From Phytophthora colocasiae (Eukaryota > Oomycota > Peronosporomycetes > Peronosporales > Peronosporaceae), in contig JAGKQI010000054.1 in NCBI GenBank assembly GCA_018806915.1, positions 1 to 64,000 on the forward strand: 64,000 bases of DNA, written 5' to 3'. The notes under the pieces were generated by a model that made no database searches, had not been told where the DNA came from, and saw only the letters and a list, made by a program, of their open reading frames with translations. Made by a program: the position numbers and the translations under genes. Positions 32,042 to 43,747 of this stretch are shown in pieces. Each line of letters opens with the position of its first letter. The stretch's first letter is position 1.

Positions 32042-32921
32042 CTTCTTTTGTCTTCCCCACATACTCACACTCTTTTGCCACGGCGGACCACTCTTCTAGA
32101 CTTACATTGCACCCTACTTGGCCTGCAGCTACGTCTTCTCATTCATCTCGCCTCGAACAACGATGTCACAGTATGTTATTTTCACCCACTCTGGACTATC
32201 TCGAGTGAAAACCGTCCGCAGTTATAATCCCCGGTATACAAGTCGTGCACAGATGACGGGCGTCATGCTCATGATAGAACGAGCAGTAACAGAGCATAGT
32301 AAGCTTGTCATAACATCGCCGCTTTTGGGACTCCGAAGACTTAGGCTGACGTATGAAGCCTACTAAGCCTACTCCTGACGGTCGGGCTGCTCTTGCTGTG
32401 GGCTAGTGCAGGTGCTCACCCTCCCGAGTCCGATGTACCAGACAGTCTAGTGCGCACCTTGTATCTAGTGTGTTTGTGTGCGGTGTGGTCTTAGTTGCGG
32501 TGATATGCAAGTGTCGATTTTTGACAATTTCATAAGGGTGGGGACGCTTTGACGCATTGCAGTTGGTCGTGTAGTCTGGCAGAGGTGACGCCTGGACTGC
32601 AACGTTTCGATCATGTGGAGAGCAGTAGCGTCTGAGTGGCAATATGTTGTTGGTGCGCGTATGCGAGGTTGTCGGTGAGAATAGATGCGTGTTACGTTTT
32701 GGCAGAGGTGACGCCTGGACTGCAACGTTTCGATCATGTGGAGAGCAGTAGCGTCTGAGTGGCAATATGTTGTTGGTGCGCGCGTATGCGAGGTTGTCGG
32801 TGAGAATATATGTGTGTTGCGTTTTGGTGCGTTTTGGTGCGTTTTGGTGCGTTTGGTGAGTGTGTGGTTGTGGTTAGGTAAGGGCGTGTGAGGAAAGTGG
32901 TAAAGTTTTTAATTGTGCGAT

Positions 32922-33002
32922 GACAGCTTGGCCGAGTGGTTAAGGCGTTAGCCTGCTAAGTTAATGGGGCAACCCGCGTGAGTTCGAATCTCACAGCTGT
33001 CG
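32922..33002 (+). tRNA. tRNA-Ser(GCT), unit 10
   Basis: Identical to the unit 2 reference copy. Confidence 0.97.
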
Positions 33003-33224
33003 TTTTCCTTTTCTCCATGCCACATTCAAGAACCATCGCTGTGGCCACTTGTCCTAATCTAATCAGTCGACGAAGAGAAGGAAGGCTCAGTAGAAAGGTG
33101 TTGCTCGAATGTGTCAAGTCATTTCATTCTTGTCCATGGCCGTTTGCTTGAATGGAGTGAAGTGGTTCTGGATGTGAGGCCCAAATCCGGCACTTATAGG
33201 TATGCGGCGCAGTGGCTAGACAGG

Positions 33225-33245
33225 AACCACTTCGGTGGTCATCCG

Positions 33246-33277
<32 letters not shown>

Positions 33278-33327
33278 GGCCCCTGCGCAAGGATGACACG
33301 CATAAATCGAGAAGTATCGCACTTTTT
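33225..33327 (+). ncRNA. U6 snRNA, unit 10 (one A fewer)
   Basis: Same one-A variant as unit 7; five-T terminator. Confidence 0.94.
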
Positions 33328-33476
33328 GCTGGCAGCCGCCTTGGTGCCTTTGGTGTGGAATGAGCAGACAGTTTTGTTCTCACCATCGTGTGATTGTGTT
33401 TGGGATGTAGCGATGCAAGAAGAAGCAGCTGTGTAAGTTTGCAGCATGGACACGCAGGCATGCAAAGCACAAAGGA

Positions 33477-33548
33477 TGAGGGAAGAGGGGATCGAACCCC
33501 CGACCGCTGGGACTGGAATCCAGCGCTCTACCACTGAGCTATTCCCCC
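33477..33548 (-). tRNA. tRNA-Trp(CCA), unit 10
   Basis: Identical to the unit 3 reference. Confidence 0.9.
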
Positions 33549-34014
33549 AACACAAAACGAAAACTGCAACACAAACCAACAACACACAGCCACCACACAA
33601 CACCATTCATCCCACATTCGCACCTAACGCTTTCAATACCCATAACTGCTACTACATAACCGGGCGATTTCCTCATTGGCTTTGCGTCGGTATGATATGG
33701 TAGCCTCTTTTCTTCTTCACTTTTTCTTACGGCTGCGTGATGCTGCCTGAACGAGAGGCACATGCATTTGTGGAATTTGTGGCATTTGTGGAATGCGAGC
33801 CATGCATGTAGACGGCGGAGGTAATAGTGGAACTGGCATCGAGTTTGCAGTGTGGTGCATGTAGGTGAGGTGGATTAGTGTCGCGCAGTTGGAAGTAGGT
33901 TGTGTGTTTTGTTGCGTCCAGTTCCAGTATGTTGGTTTTTGTGTTTTTGTGTTTTTGTGTTTTTGTGTTTTTGCGTTTTTGAGATTTTGCGTTTTGTGAT
34001 GTGTTGATTCGTAC

Positions 34015-34086
34015 GCCCCTATAGCTCAGTGGTAGAGCACTCGCTTCGTAAGCGAAAGGTCGGTGGTTCGATCCCGCCTGGGGGCT
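34015..34086 (+). tRNA. tRNA-Thr(CGT), unit 10
   Basis: Identical to the unit 2 reference. Confidence 0.93.
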
Positions 34087-34954
34087 CTTCTTTTGTCTTC
34101 CCCACATACTCACACTCTTTGCCACGGCGGACCACTCTTCTAGACTTACATTGCACCCTACTTGGCCTGCAGCTACGTCTTCTCATTCATCTCGCCTCGA
34201 ACAACGATGTCACAGTATGTTATTTTCACCCACTCTGGACTATCTCGAGTGAAAACCGTCCGCAGTTATAATCCCCGGTATACAAGTCGTGCACAGATGA
34301 CGGGCGTCATGCTCATGATAGAACGAGCAGTAACAGAGCATAGTAAGCTTGTCATAACATCGCCGCTTTTGGGACTCCGAAGACTTAGGCTGACGTATGA
34401 AGCCTACTAAGCCTACTCCTGACGGTCGGGCTGCTCTTGCTGTGGGCTAGTGCAGGTGCTCACCCTCCCGAGTCCGATGTACCAGACAGTCTAGTGCGCA
34501 CCTTGTATCTAGTGTGTTTGTGTGCGGTGTGGTCTTAGTTGCGGTGATATGCAAGTGTCGATGTTTTGGCAATTCCATAAGGGTGGGGACGCTTTGACGC
34601 ATTGCAGTTGGTCGTGTAGTCTGGCAGAGGTGACGCCTGGACTGCAACGTTTCGATCATGTGGAGAGCAGTAGCGTCTGAGTGGCAATATGTTGTTGGTG
34701 CGCGTATGCGAGGTTGTCGGTGAGAATAGATGCGTGTTACGTTTTGGCAGAGGTGACGCCTGGACTGCAACGTTTCGATCATGTGGAAAGCAGTAGCGTC
34801 TGAGTGGCAATATGTTGTTGGTGCGCGTATGCGAGGTTGTCGGTGAGAATAGATGTGTGTTGCGTTTTGGCGCGTTTTGGTGCGTTTGGTGAGTGTGTGG
34901 TTGTGCTTAGGTAAGGGCGTGTGAGGAAAGTGGTAAAGTTTGTAATTGTGCGAT

Positions 34955-35035
34955 GACAGCTTGGCCGAGTGGTTAAGGCGTTAGCCTGCTAAGTTAATGG
35001 GGCAACCCGCGTGAGTTCGAATCTCACAGCTGTCG
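34955..35035 (+). tRNA. tRNA-Ser(GCT), unit 11
   Basis: Identical to the unit 2 reference copy. Confidence 0.97.
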
Positions 35036-35257
35036 TTTTCCTTTTCTCCATGCCACATTCAAGAACCATCGCTGTGGCCACTTGTCCTAATCTAATCAGT
35101 CGACGAAGAGAAGGAAGGCTCAGTAGAAAGGTGTTGCTCGAATGTGTCAAGTCATTTCATTCTTGTCCATGGCCGTTTGCTTGAATGGAGTGAAGTGGTT
35201 CTGGATGTGAGGCCCAAATCCGGCACTTATAGGTATGCGGCGCAGTGGCTAGACAGG

Positions 35258-35280
35258 AACCACTTCGGTGGTCATCCGTA

Positions 35281-35311
<31 letters not shown>

Positions 35312-35361
35312 GGCCCCTGCGCAAGGATGACACGCATAAATCGAGAAGTATCGCACTTTTT
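35258..35361 (+). ncRNA. U6 snRNA, unit 11
   Basis: Identical to the unit 1 reference. Confidence 0.96.
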
Positions 35362-35511
35362 GCTGGCAGCCGCCTTGGTGCCTTTGGTGTGGAATGAGCA
35401 GACAGTTTTGTTCTCACCATCGTGTGATTGTGTTTGGGATGTAGCGATGCAAGAAGAAGCAGCTGTGTAAGTTTGCAGCATGGACACGCAGGCATGCAAA
35501 AGCACAAAGGA

Positions 35512-35583
35512 TGAGGGAAGAGGGGATCGAACCCCCGACCGCTGGGACTGGAATCCAGCGCTCTACCACTGAGCTATTCCCCC
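35512..35583 (-). tRNA. tRNA-Trp(CCA), unit 11
   Basis: Identical to the unit 3 reference. Confidence 0.9.
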
Positions 35584-36049
35584 AACACAAAACGAAAACT
35601 GCAACACAAACCAACAACACACAGCCACCACACAACACCATTCATCCCACATTCGCACCTAACGCTTTCAATACCCATAACTGCTACTACATAACCGGGC
35701 GATTTCCTCATTGGCTTTGCGTCGGTATGATATGGTAGCCTCTTTTCTTCTTCACTTTTTCTTACGGCTGCGTGATGCTGCCTGAACGAGAGGCACATGC
35801 ATTTGTGGAATTTGTGGCATTTGTGGAATGCGAGCCATGCATGTAGACGGCGGAGGTAATAGTGGAACTGGCATCGAGTTTGCAGTGTGGTGCATGTAGG
35901 TGAGGTGGATTAGTGTCGCGCAGTTGGAAGTAGGTTGTGTGTTTTGTTGCGTCCAGTTCCAGTATGTTGGTTTTTGTGTTTTTGTGTTTTTGTGTTTTTG
36001 TGTTTTTGCGTTTTTGAGATTTTGCGTTTTGTGATGTGTTGATTCGTAC

Positions 36050-36121
36050 GCCCCTATAGCTCAGTGGTAGAGCACTCGCTTCGTAAGCGAAAGGTCGGTG
36101 GTTCGATCCCGCCTGGGGGCT
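36050..36121 (+). tRNA. tRNA-Thr(CGT), unit 11
   Basis: Identical to the unit 2 reference. Confidence 0.93.
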
Positions 36122-36999
36122 CTTCTTTTGTCTTCCCCACATACTCACACTCTTGCCACGGCGGACCACTCTTCTAGACTTACATTGCACCCTACTTGGC
36201 CTGCAGCTACGTCTTCTCATTCATCTCGCCTCGAACAACGATGTCACAGTATGTTATTTTCACCCACTCTGGACTATCTCGAGTGAAAACCGTCCGCAGT
36301 TATAATCCCCGGTATACAAGTCGTGCACAGATGACGGGCGTCATGCTCATGATAGAACGAGCAGTAACAGAGCATAGTAAGCTTGTCATAACATCGCCGC
36401 TTTTGGGACTCCGAAGACTTAGGCTGACGTATGAAGCCTACTAAGCCTACTCCTGACGGTCGGGCTGCTCTTGCTGTGGGCTAGTGCAGGTGCTCACCCT
36501 CCCGAGTCCGATGTACCAGACAGTCTAGTGCGCACCTTGTATCTAGTGTGTTTGTGTGCGGTGTGGTCTTAGTTGCGGTGATATGCAAGTGTCGATTTTT
36601 GACAATTTCATAAGGGTGGGGACGCTTTGACGCATTGCAGTTGGTCGTGTAGTCTGGCAGAGGTGACGCCTGGACTGCAACGTTTCGATCATGTGGAGAG
36701 CAGTAGCGTCTGAGTGGCAATATGTTGTTGGTGCGCGTATGCGAGGTTGTCGGTGAGAATAGATGCGTGTTACGTTTTGGCAGAGGTGACGCCTGGACTG
36801 CAACGTTTCGATCATGTGGAGAGCAGTAGCGTCTGAGTGGCAATATGTTGTTGGTGCGCGCGTATGCGAGGTTGTCGGTGAGAATATATGTGTGTTGCGT
36901 TTTGGTGCGTTTTGGTGCGTTTTGGTGCGTTTGGTGAGTGTGTGGTTGTGGTTAGGTAAGGGCGTGTGAGGAAAGTGGTAAAGTTTGTAATTGTGCGAT

Positions 37000-37080
37000 G
37001 ACAGCTTGGCCGAGTGGTTAAGGCGTTAGCCTGCTAAGTTAATGGGGCAACCCGCGTGAGTTCGAATCTCACAGCTGTCG
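37000..37080 (+). tRNA. tRNA-Ser(GCT), unit 12
   Basis: Identical to the unit 2 reference copy. Confidence 0.97.
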
Positions 37081-37302
37081 TTTTCCTTTTCTCCATGCCA
37101 CATTCAAGAACCATCGCTGTGGCCACTTGTCCTAATCTAATCAGTCGACGAAGAGAAGGAAGGCTCAGTAGAAAGGTGTTGCTCGAATGTGTCAAGTCAT
37201 TTCATTCTTGTCCATGGCCGTTTGCTTGAATGGAGTGAAGTGGTTCTGGATGTGAGGCCCAAATCCGGCACTTATAGGTATGCGGCGCAGTGGCTAGACA
37301 GG

Positions 37303-37325
37303 AACCACTTCGGTGGTCATCCGTA

Positions 37326-37356
<31 letters not shown>

Positions 37357-37406
37357 GGCCCCTGCGCAAGGATGACACGCATAAATCGAGAAGTATCGCA
37401 CTTTTT
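37303..37406 (+). ncRNA. U6 snRNA, unit 12
   Basis: Identical to the unit 1 reference. Confidence 0.96.
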
Positions 37407-37556
37407 GCTGGCAGCCGCCTTGGTGCCTTTGGTGTGGAATGAGCAGACAGTTTTGTTCTCACCATCGTGTGATTGCGTTTGGGATGTAGCGATGCAAGAA
37501 GAAGCAGCTGTGTAAGTTTGCAGCATGGACACGCAGGCATGCAAAAGCACAAAGGA

Positions 37557-37626
37557 TGAGGGAAGAGGGATCGAACCCCGACCGCTGGGACTGGAATCCA
37601 GCGCTCTACCACTGAGCTATTCCCCC
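37557..37626 (-). tRNA. tRNA-Trp(CCA), unit 12, T arm 2 nt short
   Basis: 70 nt: one G and one C are missing from the paired homopolymer runs of the T stem. Confidence 0.74.
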
Positions 37627-38092
37627 AACACAAAACGAAAACTGCAACACAAACCAACAACACACAGCCACCACACAACACCATTCATCCCACATTCGCA
37701 CCTAACGCTTTCAATACCCATAACTGCTACTACATAACCGGGCGATTTCCTCATTGGCTTTGCGTCGGTATGATATGGTAGCCTCTTTTCTTCTTCACTT
37801 TTTCTTACGGCTGCGTGATGCTGCCTGAACGAGAGGCACATGCATTTGTGGAATTTGTGGAATTTGTCGAACGCGAGCCATGCATGTAGACGGCGGAGGT
37901 AATAGTGGAACTGGCATCGAGTTTGCAGTGTGGTGCATGTAGGTGAGGTGGATTAGTGTCGCGCAGTTGGAAGTAGGTTGTGTGTTTTGTTGCGTCCAGT
38001 TCCAGTATGTTGGTTTTTGTGTTTTTGTGTTTTTGTGTTTTTGTGTTTTTGCGTTTTTGAGATTTTGCGTTTTGTGATGTGTTGATTCGTAC

Positions 38093-38164
38093 GCCCCTAT
38101 AGCTCAGTGGTAGAGCACTCGCTTCGTAAGCGAAAGGTCGGTGGTTCGATCCCGCCTGGGGGCT
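38093..38164 (+). tRNA. tRNA-Thr(CGT), unit 12
   Basis: Identical to the unit 2 reference. Confidence 0.93.
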
Positions 38165-39043
38165 CTTCTTTTGTCTTCCCCACATACTCACACTCTTTTG
38201 CCACGGCGGACCACTCTTCTAGACTTACATTGCACCCTACTTGGCCTGCAGCTACGTCTTCTCATTCATCTCGCCTCGAACAACGATGTCACAGTATGTT
38301 ATTTTCACCCACTCTGGACTATCTCGAGTGAAAACCGTCCGCAGTTATAATCCCCGGTATACAAGTCGTGCACAGATGACGGGCGTCATGCTCATGATAG
38401 AACGAGCAGTAACAGAGCATAGTAAGCTTGTCATAACATCGCCGCTTTTGGGACTCCGAAGACTTAGGCTGACGTATGAAGCCTACTAAGCCTACTCCTG
38501 ACGGTCGGGCTGCTCTTGCTGTGGGCTAGTGCAGGTGCTCACCCTCCGAGTCCGATGTACCAGACAGTCTAGTGCGCACCTTGTATCTAGTGTGTTTGTG
38601 TGCGGTGTGGTCTTAGTTGCGGTGATATGCAAGTGTCGATTTTTGACAATTTCATAAGGGTGGGGACGCTTTGACGCATTGCAGTTGGTCGTGTAGTCTG
38701 GCAGAGGTGACGCCTGGACTGCAACGTTTCGATCATGTGGAGAGCAGTAGCGTCTGAGTGGCAATATGTTGTTGGTGCGCGTATGCGAGGTTGTCGGTGA
38801 GAATAGATGCGTGTTACGTTTTGGCAGAGGTGACGCCTGGACTGCAACGTTTCGATCATGTGGAAAGCAGTAGCGTCTGAGTGGCAATATGTTGTTGGTG
38901 CGCGCGTATGCGAGGTTGTCGGTGAGAATATATGTGTGTTGCGTTTTGGTGCGTTTTGGTGCGTTTTGGTGCGTTTGGTGAGTGTGTGGTTGTGGTTAGG
39001 TAAGGGCGTGTGAGGAAAGTGGTAAAGTTTTTAATTGTGCGAT

Positions 39044-39124
39044 GACAGCTTGGCCGAGTGGTTAAGGCGTTAGCCTGCTAAGTTAATGGGGCAACCCGCG
39101 TGAGTTCGAATCTCACAGCTGTCG
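39044..39124 (+). tRNA. tRNA-Ser(GCT), unit 13
   Basis: Identical to the unit 2 reference copy. Confidence 0.97.
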
Positions 39125-39346
39125 TTTTCCTTTTCTCCATGCCACATTCAAGAACCATCGCTGTGGCCACTTGTCCTAATCTAATCAGTCGACGAAGAGA
39201 AGGAAGGCTCAGTAGAAAGGTGTTGCTCGAATGTGTCAAGTCATTTCATTCTTGTCCATGGCCGTTTGCTTGAATGGAGTGAAGTGGTTCTGGATGTGAG
39301 GCCCAAATCCGGCACTTATAGGTATGCGGCGCAGTGGCTAGACAGG

Positions 39347-39369
39347 AACCACTTCGGTGGTCATCCGTA

Positions 39370-39400
<31 letters not shown>

Positions 39401-39450
39401 GGCCCCTGCGCAAGGATGACACGCATAAATCGAGAAGTATCGCACTTTTT
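39347..39450 (+). ncRNA. U6 snRNA, unit 13
   Basis: Identical to the unit 1 reference. Confidence 0.96.
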
Positions 39451-39599
39451 GCTGGCAGCCGCCTTGGTGCCTTTGGTGTGGATGAGCAGACAGTTTTGTT
39501 CTCACCATCGTGTGATTGTGTTTGGGATGTAGCGATGCAAGAAGAAGCAGCTGTGTAAGTTTGCAGCATGGACACGCAGGCATGCAAAAGCACAAAGGA

Positions 39600-39671
39600 T
39601 GAGGGAAGAGGGGATCGAACCCCCGACCGCTGGGACTGGAATCCAGCGCTCTACCACTGAGCTATTCCCCC
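39600..39671 (-). tRNA. tRNA-Trp(CCA), unit 13
   Basis: Identical to the unit 3 reference. Confidence 0.9.
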
Positions 39672-40127
39672 AACACAAAACGAAAACTGCAACACAAACC
39701 AACAACACACAGCCACCACACAACACCATTCATCCCACATTCGCACCTAACGCTTTCAATACCCATAACTGCTACTACATAACCGGGCGATTTCCTCATT
39801 GGCTTTGCGTCGGTATGATATGGTAGCCTCTTTTCTTCTTCACTTTTTCTTACGGCTGCGTGATGCTGCCTGAACGAGAGGCACATGCATTTGTGGAATT
39901 TGTGGCATTTGTGGAATGCGAGCCATGCATGTAGACGGCGGAGGTAATAGTGGAACTGGCATCGAGTTTGCAGTGTGGTGCATGTAGGTGAGGTGGAGTA
40001 GTGTCGCGCAGTTGAAAGTAGGTTGTGTGTTTTGTTGCGTCCAGTTCCAGTATGTTGGTTTTTGTGTTTTTGTTTTTGTGTTTTTGCGTTTTTGAGTTTT
40101 TGCGTTTTGTGATGTGTTGATTCGTAC

Positions 40128-40199
40128 GCCCCTATAGCTCAGTGGTAGAGCACTCGCTTCGTAAGCGAAAGGTCGGTGGTTCGATCCCGCCTGGGGGCT
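40128..40199 (+). tRNA. tRNA-Thr(CGT), unit 13
   Basis: Identical to the unit 2 reference; the T-rich repeat upstream is shorter than in neighbours. Confidence 0.93.
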
Positions 40200-41080
40200 C
40201 TTCTTTTGTCTTCCCCACATACTCACACTCTTTTGCCACGGCGGACCACTCTTCTAGACTTACATTGCACCCTACTTGGCCTGCAGCTACGTCTTCTCAT
40301 TCATCTCGCCTCGAACAACGATGTCACAGTATGTTATTTTCACCCACTCTCGACTATCTCGAGTGAAAACCGTCCGCAGTTATAATCCCCGGTATACAAG
40401 TCGTGCACAGATGACGGGCGTCATGCTCATGATAGAACGAGCAGTAACAGAGCATAGTAAGCTTGTCATAACATCGCCGCTTTTGGGACTCCGAAGACTT
40501 AGGCTGACGTATGAAGCCTACTAAGCCTACTCCTGACGGTCGGGCTGCTCTTGCTGTGGGCTAGTGCAGGTGCTCACCCTCCCGAGTCCGATGTACCAGA
40601 CAGTCTAGTGCGCACCTTGTATCTAGTGTGTTTGTGTGCGGTGTGGTCTTAGTTGCGGTGATATGCAAGTGTCGATGTTTTGGCAATTCCATAAGGGTGG
40701 GGACGCTTTGACGCATTGCAGTTGGTCGTGTAGTCTGGCAGAGGTGACGCCTGGACTGCAACGTTTCGATCATGTGGAGAGCAGTAGCGTCTGAGTGGCA
40801 ATATGTTGTTGGTGCGCGTATGCGAGGTTGTCGGTGAGAATAGATGCGTGTTACGTTTTGGCAGAGGTGACGCCTGGACTGCAACGTTTCGATCATGTGG
40901 AGAGCAGTAGCGTCTGAGTGGCAATATGTTGTTGGTGCGCGCGTATGCGAGGTTGTCGGTGAGAATATATGTGTGTTGCGTTTTGGTGCGTTTTGGTGCG
41001 TTTTGGTGCGTTTGGTGAGTGTGTGGTTGTGGTTAGGTAAGGGCGTGTGAGGAAAGTGGTAAAGTTTGTAATTGTGCGAT

Positions 41081-41161
41081 GACAGCTTGGCCGAGTGGTT
41101 AAGGCGTTAGCCTGCTAAGTTAATGGGGCAACCCGCGTGAGTTCGAATCTCACAGCTGTCG
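41081..41161 (+). tRNA. tRNA-Ser(GCT), unit 14
   Basis: Identical to the unit 2 reference copy. Confidence 0.97.
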
Positions 41162-41383
41162 TTTTCCTTTTCTCCATGCCACATTCAAGAACCATCGCTG
41201 TGGCCACTTGTCCTAATCTAATCAGTCGACGAAGAGAAGGAAGGCTCAGTAGAAAGGTGTTGCTCGAATGTGTCAAGTCATTTCATTCTTGTCCATGGCC
41301 GTTTGCTTGAATGGAGTGAAGTGGTTCTGGATGTGAGGCCCAAATCCGGCACTTATAGGTATGCGGCGCAGTGGCTAGACAGG

Positions 41384-41406
41384 AACCACTTCGGTGGTCA
41401 TCCGTA

Positions 41407-41437
<31 letters not shown>

Positions 41438-41487
41438 GGCCCCTGCGCAAGGATGACACGCATAAATCGAGAAGTATCGCACTTTTT
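41384..41487 (+). ncRNA. U6 snRNA, unit 14
   Basis: Identical to the unit 1 reference. Confidence 0.96.
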
Positions 41488-41637
41488 GCTGGCAGCCGCC
41501 TTGGTGCCTTTGGTGTGGAATGAGCAGACAGTTTTGTTCTCACCGTCGTGTGATTGCGTTTGGGATGTAGCGATGCAAGAAGAAGCAGCTGTGTAAGTTT
41601 GCAGCATGGACACGCAGGCATGCAAAAGCACAAAGGA

Positions 41638-41709
41638 TGAGGGAAGAGGGGATCGAACCCCCGACCGCTGGGACTGGAATCCAGCGCTCTACCACTGAGC
41701 TATTCCCCC
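41638..41709 (-). tRNA. tRNA-Trp(CCA), unit 14
   Basis: Identical to the unit 3 reference. Confidence 0.9.
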
Positions 41710-42167
41710 AACACAAAACGAAAACTGCAACACAAACCAACAACACACAGCCACCACACAACACCATTCATCCCACATTCGCACCTAACGCTTTCAATAC
41801 CCATAACTGCTACTACATAACCGGGTGATTTTCTCATTGTCTTTGCGTTGGTATGATATGGCAGCCTCTTTTCTTCTTCACTTTCTCTTACGGCTGCGTG
41901 ATGCTGCCTGAACGAGAGGCACATGCATTTGTGGAATTTGTGGCATTTGTGGAATGCGAGCCATGCATGTAGACGTCGGAGGTAATAGTGGAACTGGCAT
42001 CGAGTTTGCAGTGTGGTGCATGTAGGTGAGGTGGAGTAGTGTCGCGCAGTTGGAAGTAGGTTGTGTGTTTTGTTGCGTCCAGTTCCAGTATGTTGGTTTT
42101 TGTGTTTTTGTGTTTTTGTGTTTTTGCGTTTTTGCGTTTTTGCGTTTTGTGATGTGTTGATTCGTAC

Positions 42168-42239
42168 GCCCCTATAGCTCAGTGGTAGAGCACTCGCTTC
42201 GTAAGCGAAAGGTCGGTGGTTCGATCCCGCCTGGGGGCT
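42168..42239 (+). tRNA. tRNA-Thr(CGT), unit 14
   Basis: Identical to the unit 2 reference; the last tRNA-Thr of the array. Confidence 0.93.
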
Positions 42240-43118
42240 CTTCTTTTGTCTTCCCCACATACTCACACTCTTTTGCCACGGCGGACCACTCTTCTAGACT
42301 TACATTGCACCCTACTTGGCCTGCAGCTACGTCTTCTCATTCATCTCGCCTCGAACAACGATGTCACAGTATGTTATTTTCACCCACTCTGGACTATCTC
42401 GAGTGAAAACCGTCCGCAGTTATAATCCCCGGTATACAAGTCGTGCACAGATGACGGGCGTCATGCTCATGATAGAACGAGCAGTAACAGAGCATAGTAA
42501 GTTTGTCATAACATCGCCGCTTTTGGGACTCCGAAGACTTAGGCTGACGTATGAAGCCTACTAAGCCTACTCCTGACGGTCGGGCTGCTCTTGCTGTGGG
42601 CTAGTGCAGGTGCTCACCCTCCCGAGTCCGATGTACCAGACAGTCTAGTGCGCACCTTGTATCTAGTGTGTTTGTGTGCGGTGTGGTCTTAGTTGCGGTG
42701 ATATGCAAGTGTCGATGTTTTGGCAATTCCATAAGGGTGGGGACGCTTTGACGCATTGCAGTTGGTCGTGTAGTCTGGCAGAGGTGACGCCTGGACTGCA
42801 ACGTTTCGATCATGTGGAGAGCAGTAGCGTCTGAGTGGCAATATGTTGTTGGTGCGCGTATGCGAGGTTGTCGGTGAGAATAGATGCGTGTTACGTTTTG
42901 GCAGAGGTGACGCCTGGACTGCAACGTTTCGATCATGTGGAAAGCAGTAGCGTCTGAGTGGCAATATGTTGTTGGTGCGCGTATGCGAGGTTGTCGGTGA
43001 GAATAGATGCGTGTTGCGTTTTGGTGCGTTTTGGTGCGTTTTGGTGCGTTTGGTGAGTGTGTGGTTGTGCTTAGGTAAGGGCGTGTGAGGAAAGTGGTAA
43101 AGTTTGTAATTGTGCGAT

Positions 43119-43199
43119 GACAGCTTGGCCGAGTGGTTAAGGCGTTAGCCTGCTAAGTTAATGGGGCAACCCGCGTGAGTTCGAATCTCACAGCTGTCG
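43119..43199 (+). tRNA. tRNA-Ser(GCT), unit 15
   Basis: Identical to the unit 2 reference copy. Confidence 0.97.
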
Positions 43200-43421
43200 T
43201 TTTCCTTTTCTCCATGCCACATTCAAGAACCATCGCTGTGGCCACTTGTCCTAATCTAATCAGTCGACGAAGAGAAGGAAGGCTCAGTAGAAAGGTGTTG
43301 CTCGAATGTGTCAAGTCATTTCATTCTTGTCCATGGCCGTTTGCTTGAATGGAGTGAAGTGGTTCTGGATGTGAGGCCCAAATCCGGCACTTATAGGTAT
43401 GCGGCGCAGTGGCTAGACAGG

Positions 43422-43444
43422 AACCACTTCGGTGGTCATCCGTA

Positions 43445-43475
<31 letters not shown>

Positions 43476-43525
43476 GGCCCCTGCGCAAGGATGACACGCA
43501 AAAATCGAGAAGTATCGCACTTTTT
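43422..43525 (+). ncRNA. U6 snRNA, unit 15 (one substitution)
   Basis: One T to A change in the 3' part (GCAAAAATCG for GCATAAATCG), the only substitution seen among the U6 copies; five-T terminator. Confidence 0.95.
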
Positions 43526-43675
43526 GCTGGCAGCCGCCTTGGTGCCTTTGGTGTGGAATGAGCAGACAGTTTTGTTCTCACCGTCGTGTGATTGCGTTTG
43601 GGATGTAGCGATGCAAGAAGAAGCAGCTGTGTAAGTTTGCAGCATGGACACGCAGGCATGCAAAAGCACAAAGGA

Positions 43676-43747
43676 TGAGGGAAGAGGGGATCGAACCCCC
43701 GACCGCTGGGACTGGAATCCAGCGCTCTACCACTGAGCTATTCCCCC
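43676..43747 (-). tRNA. tRNA-Trp(CCA), unit 15
   Basis: Identical to the unit 3 reference. The unit continues to 44179 and then loses homology just where tRNA-Thr should start. Confidence 0.9.
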
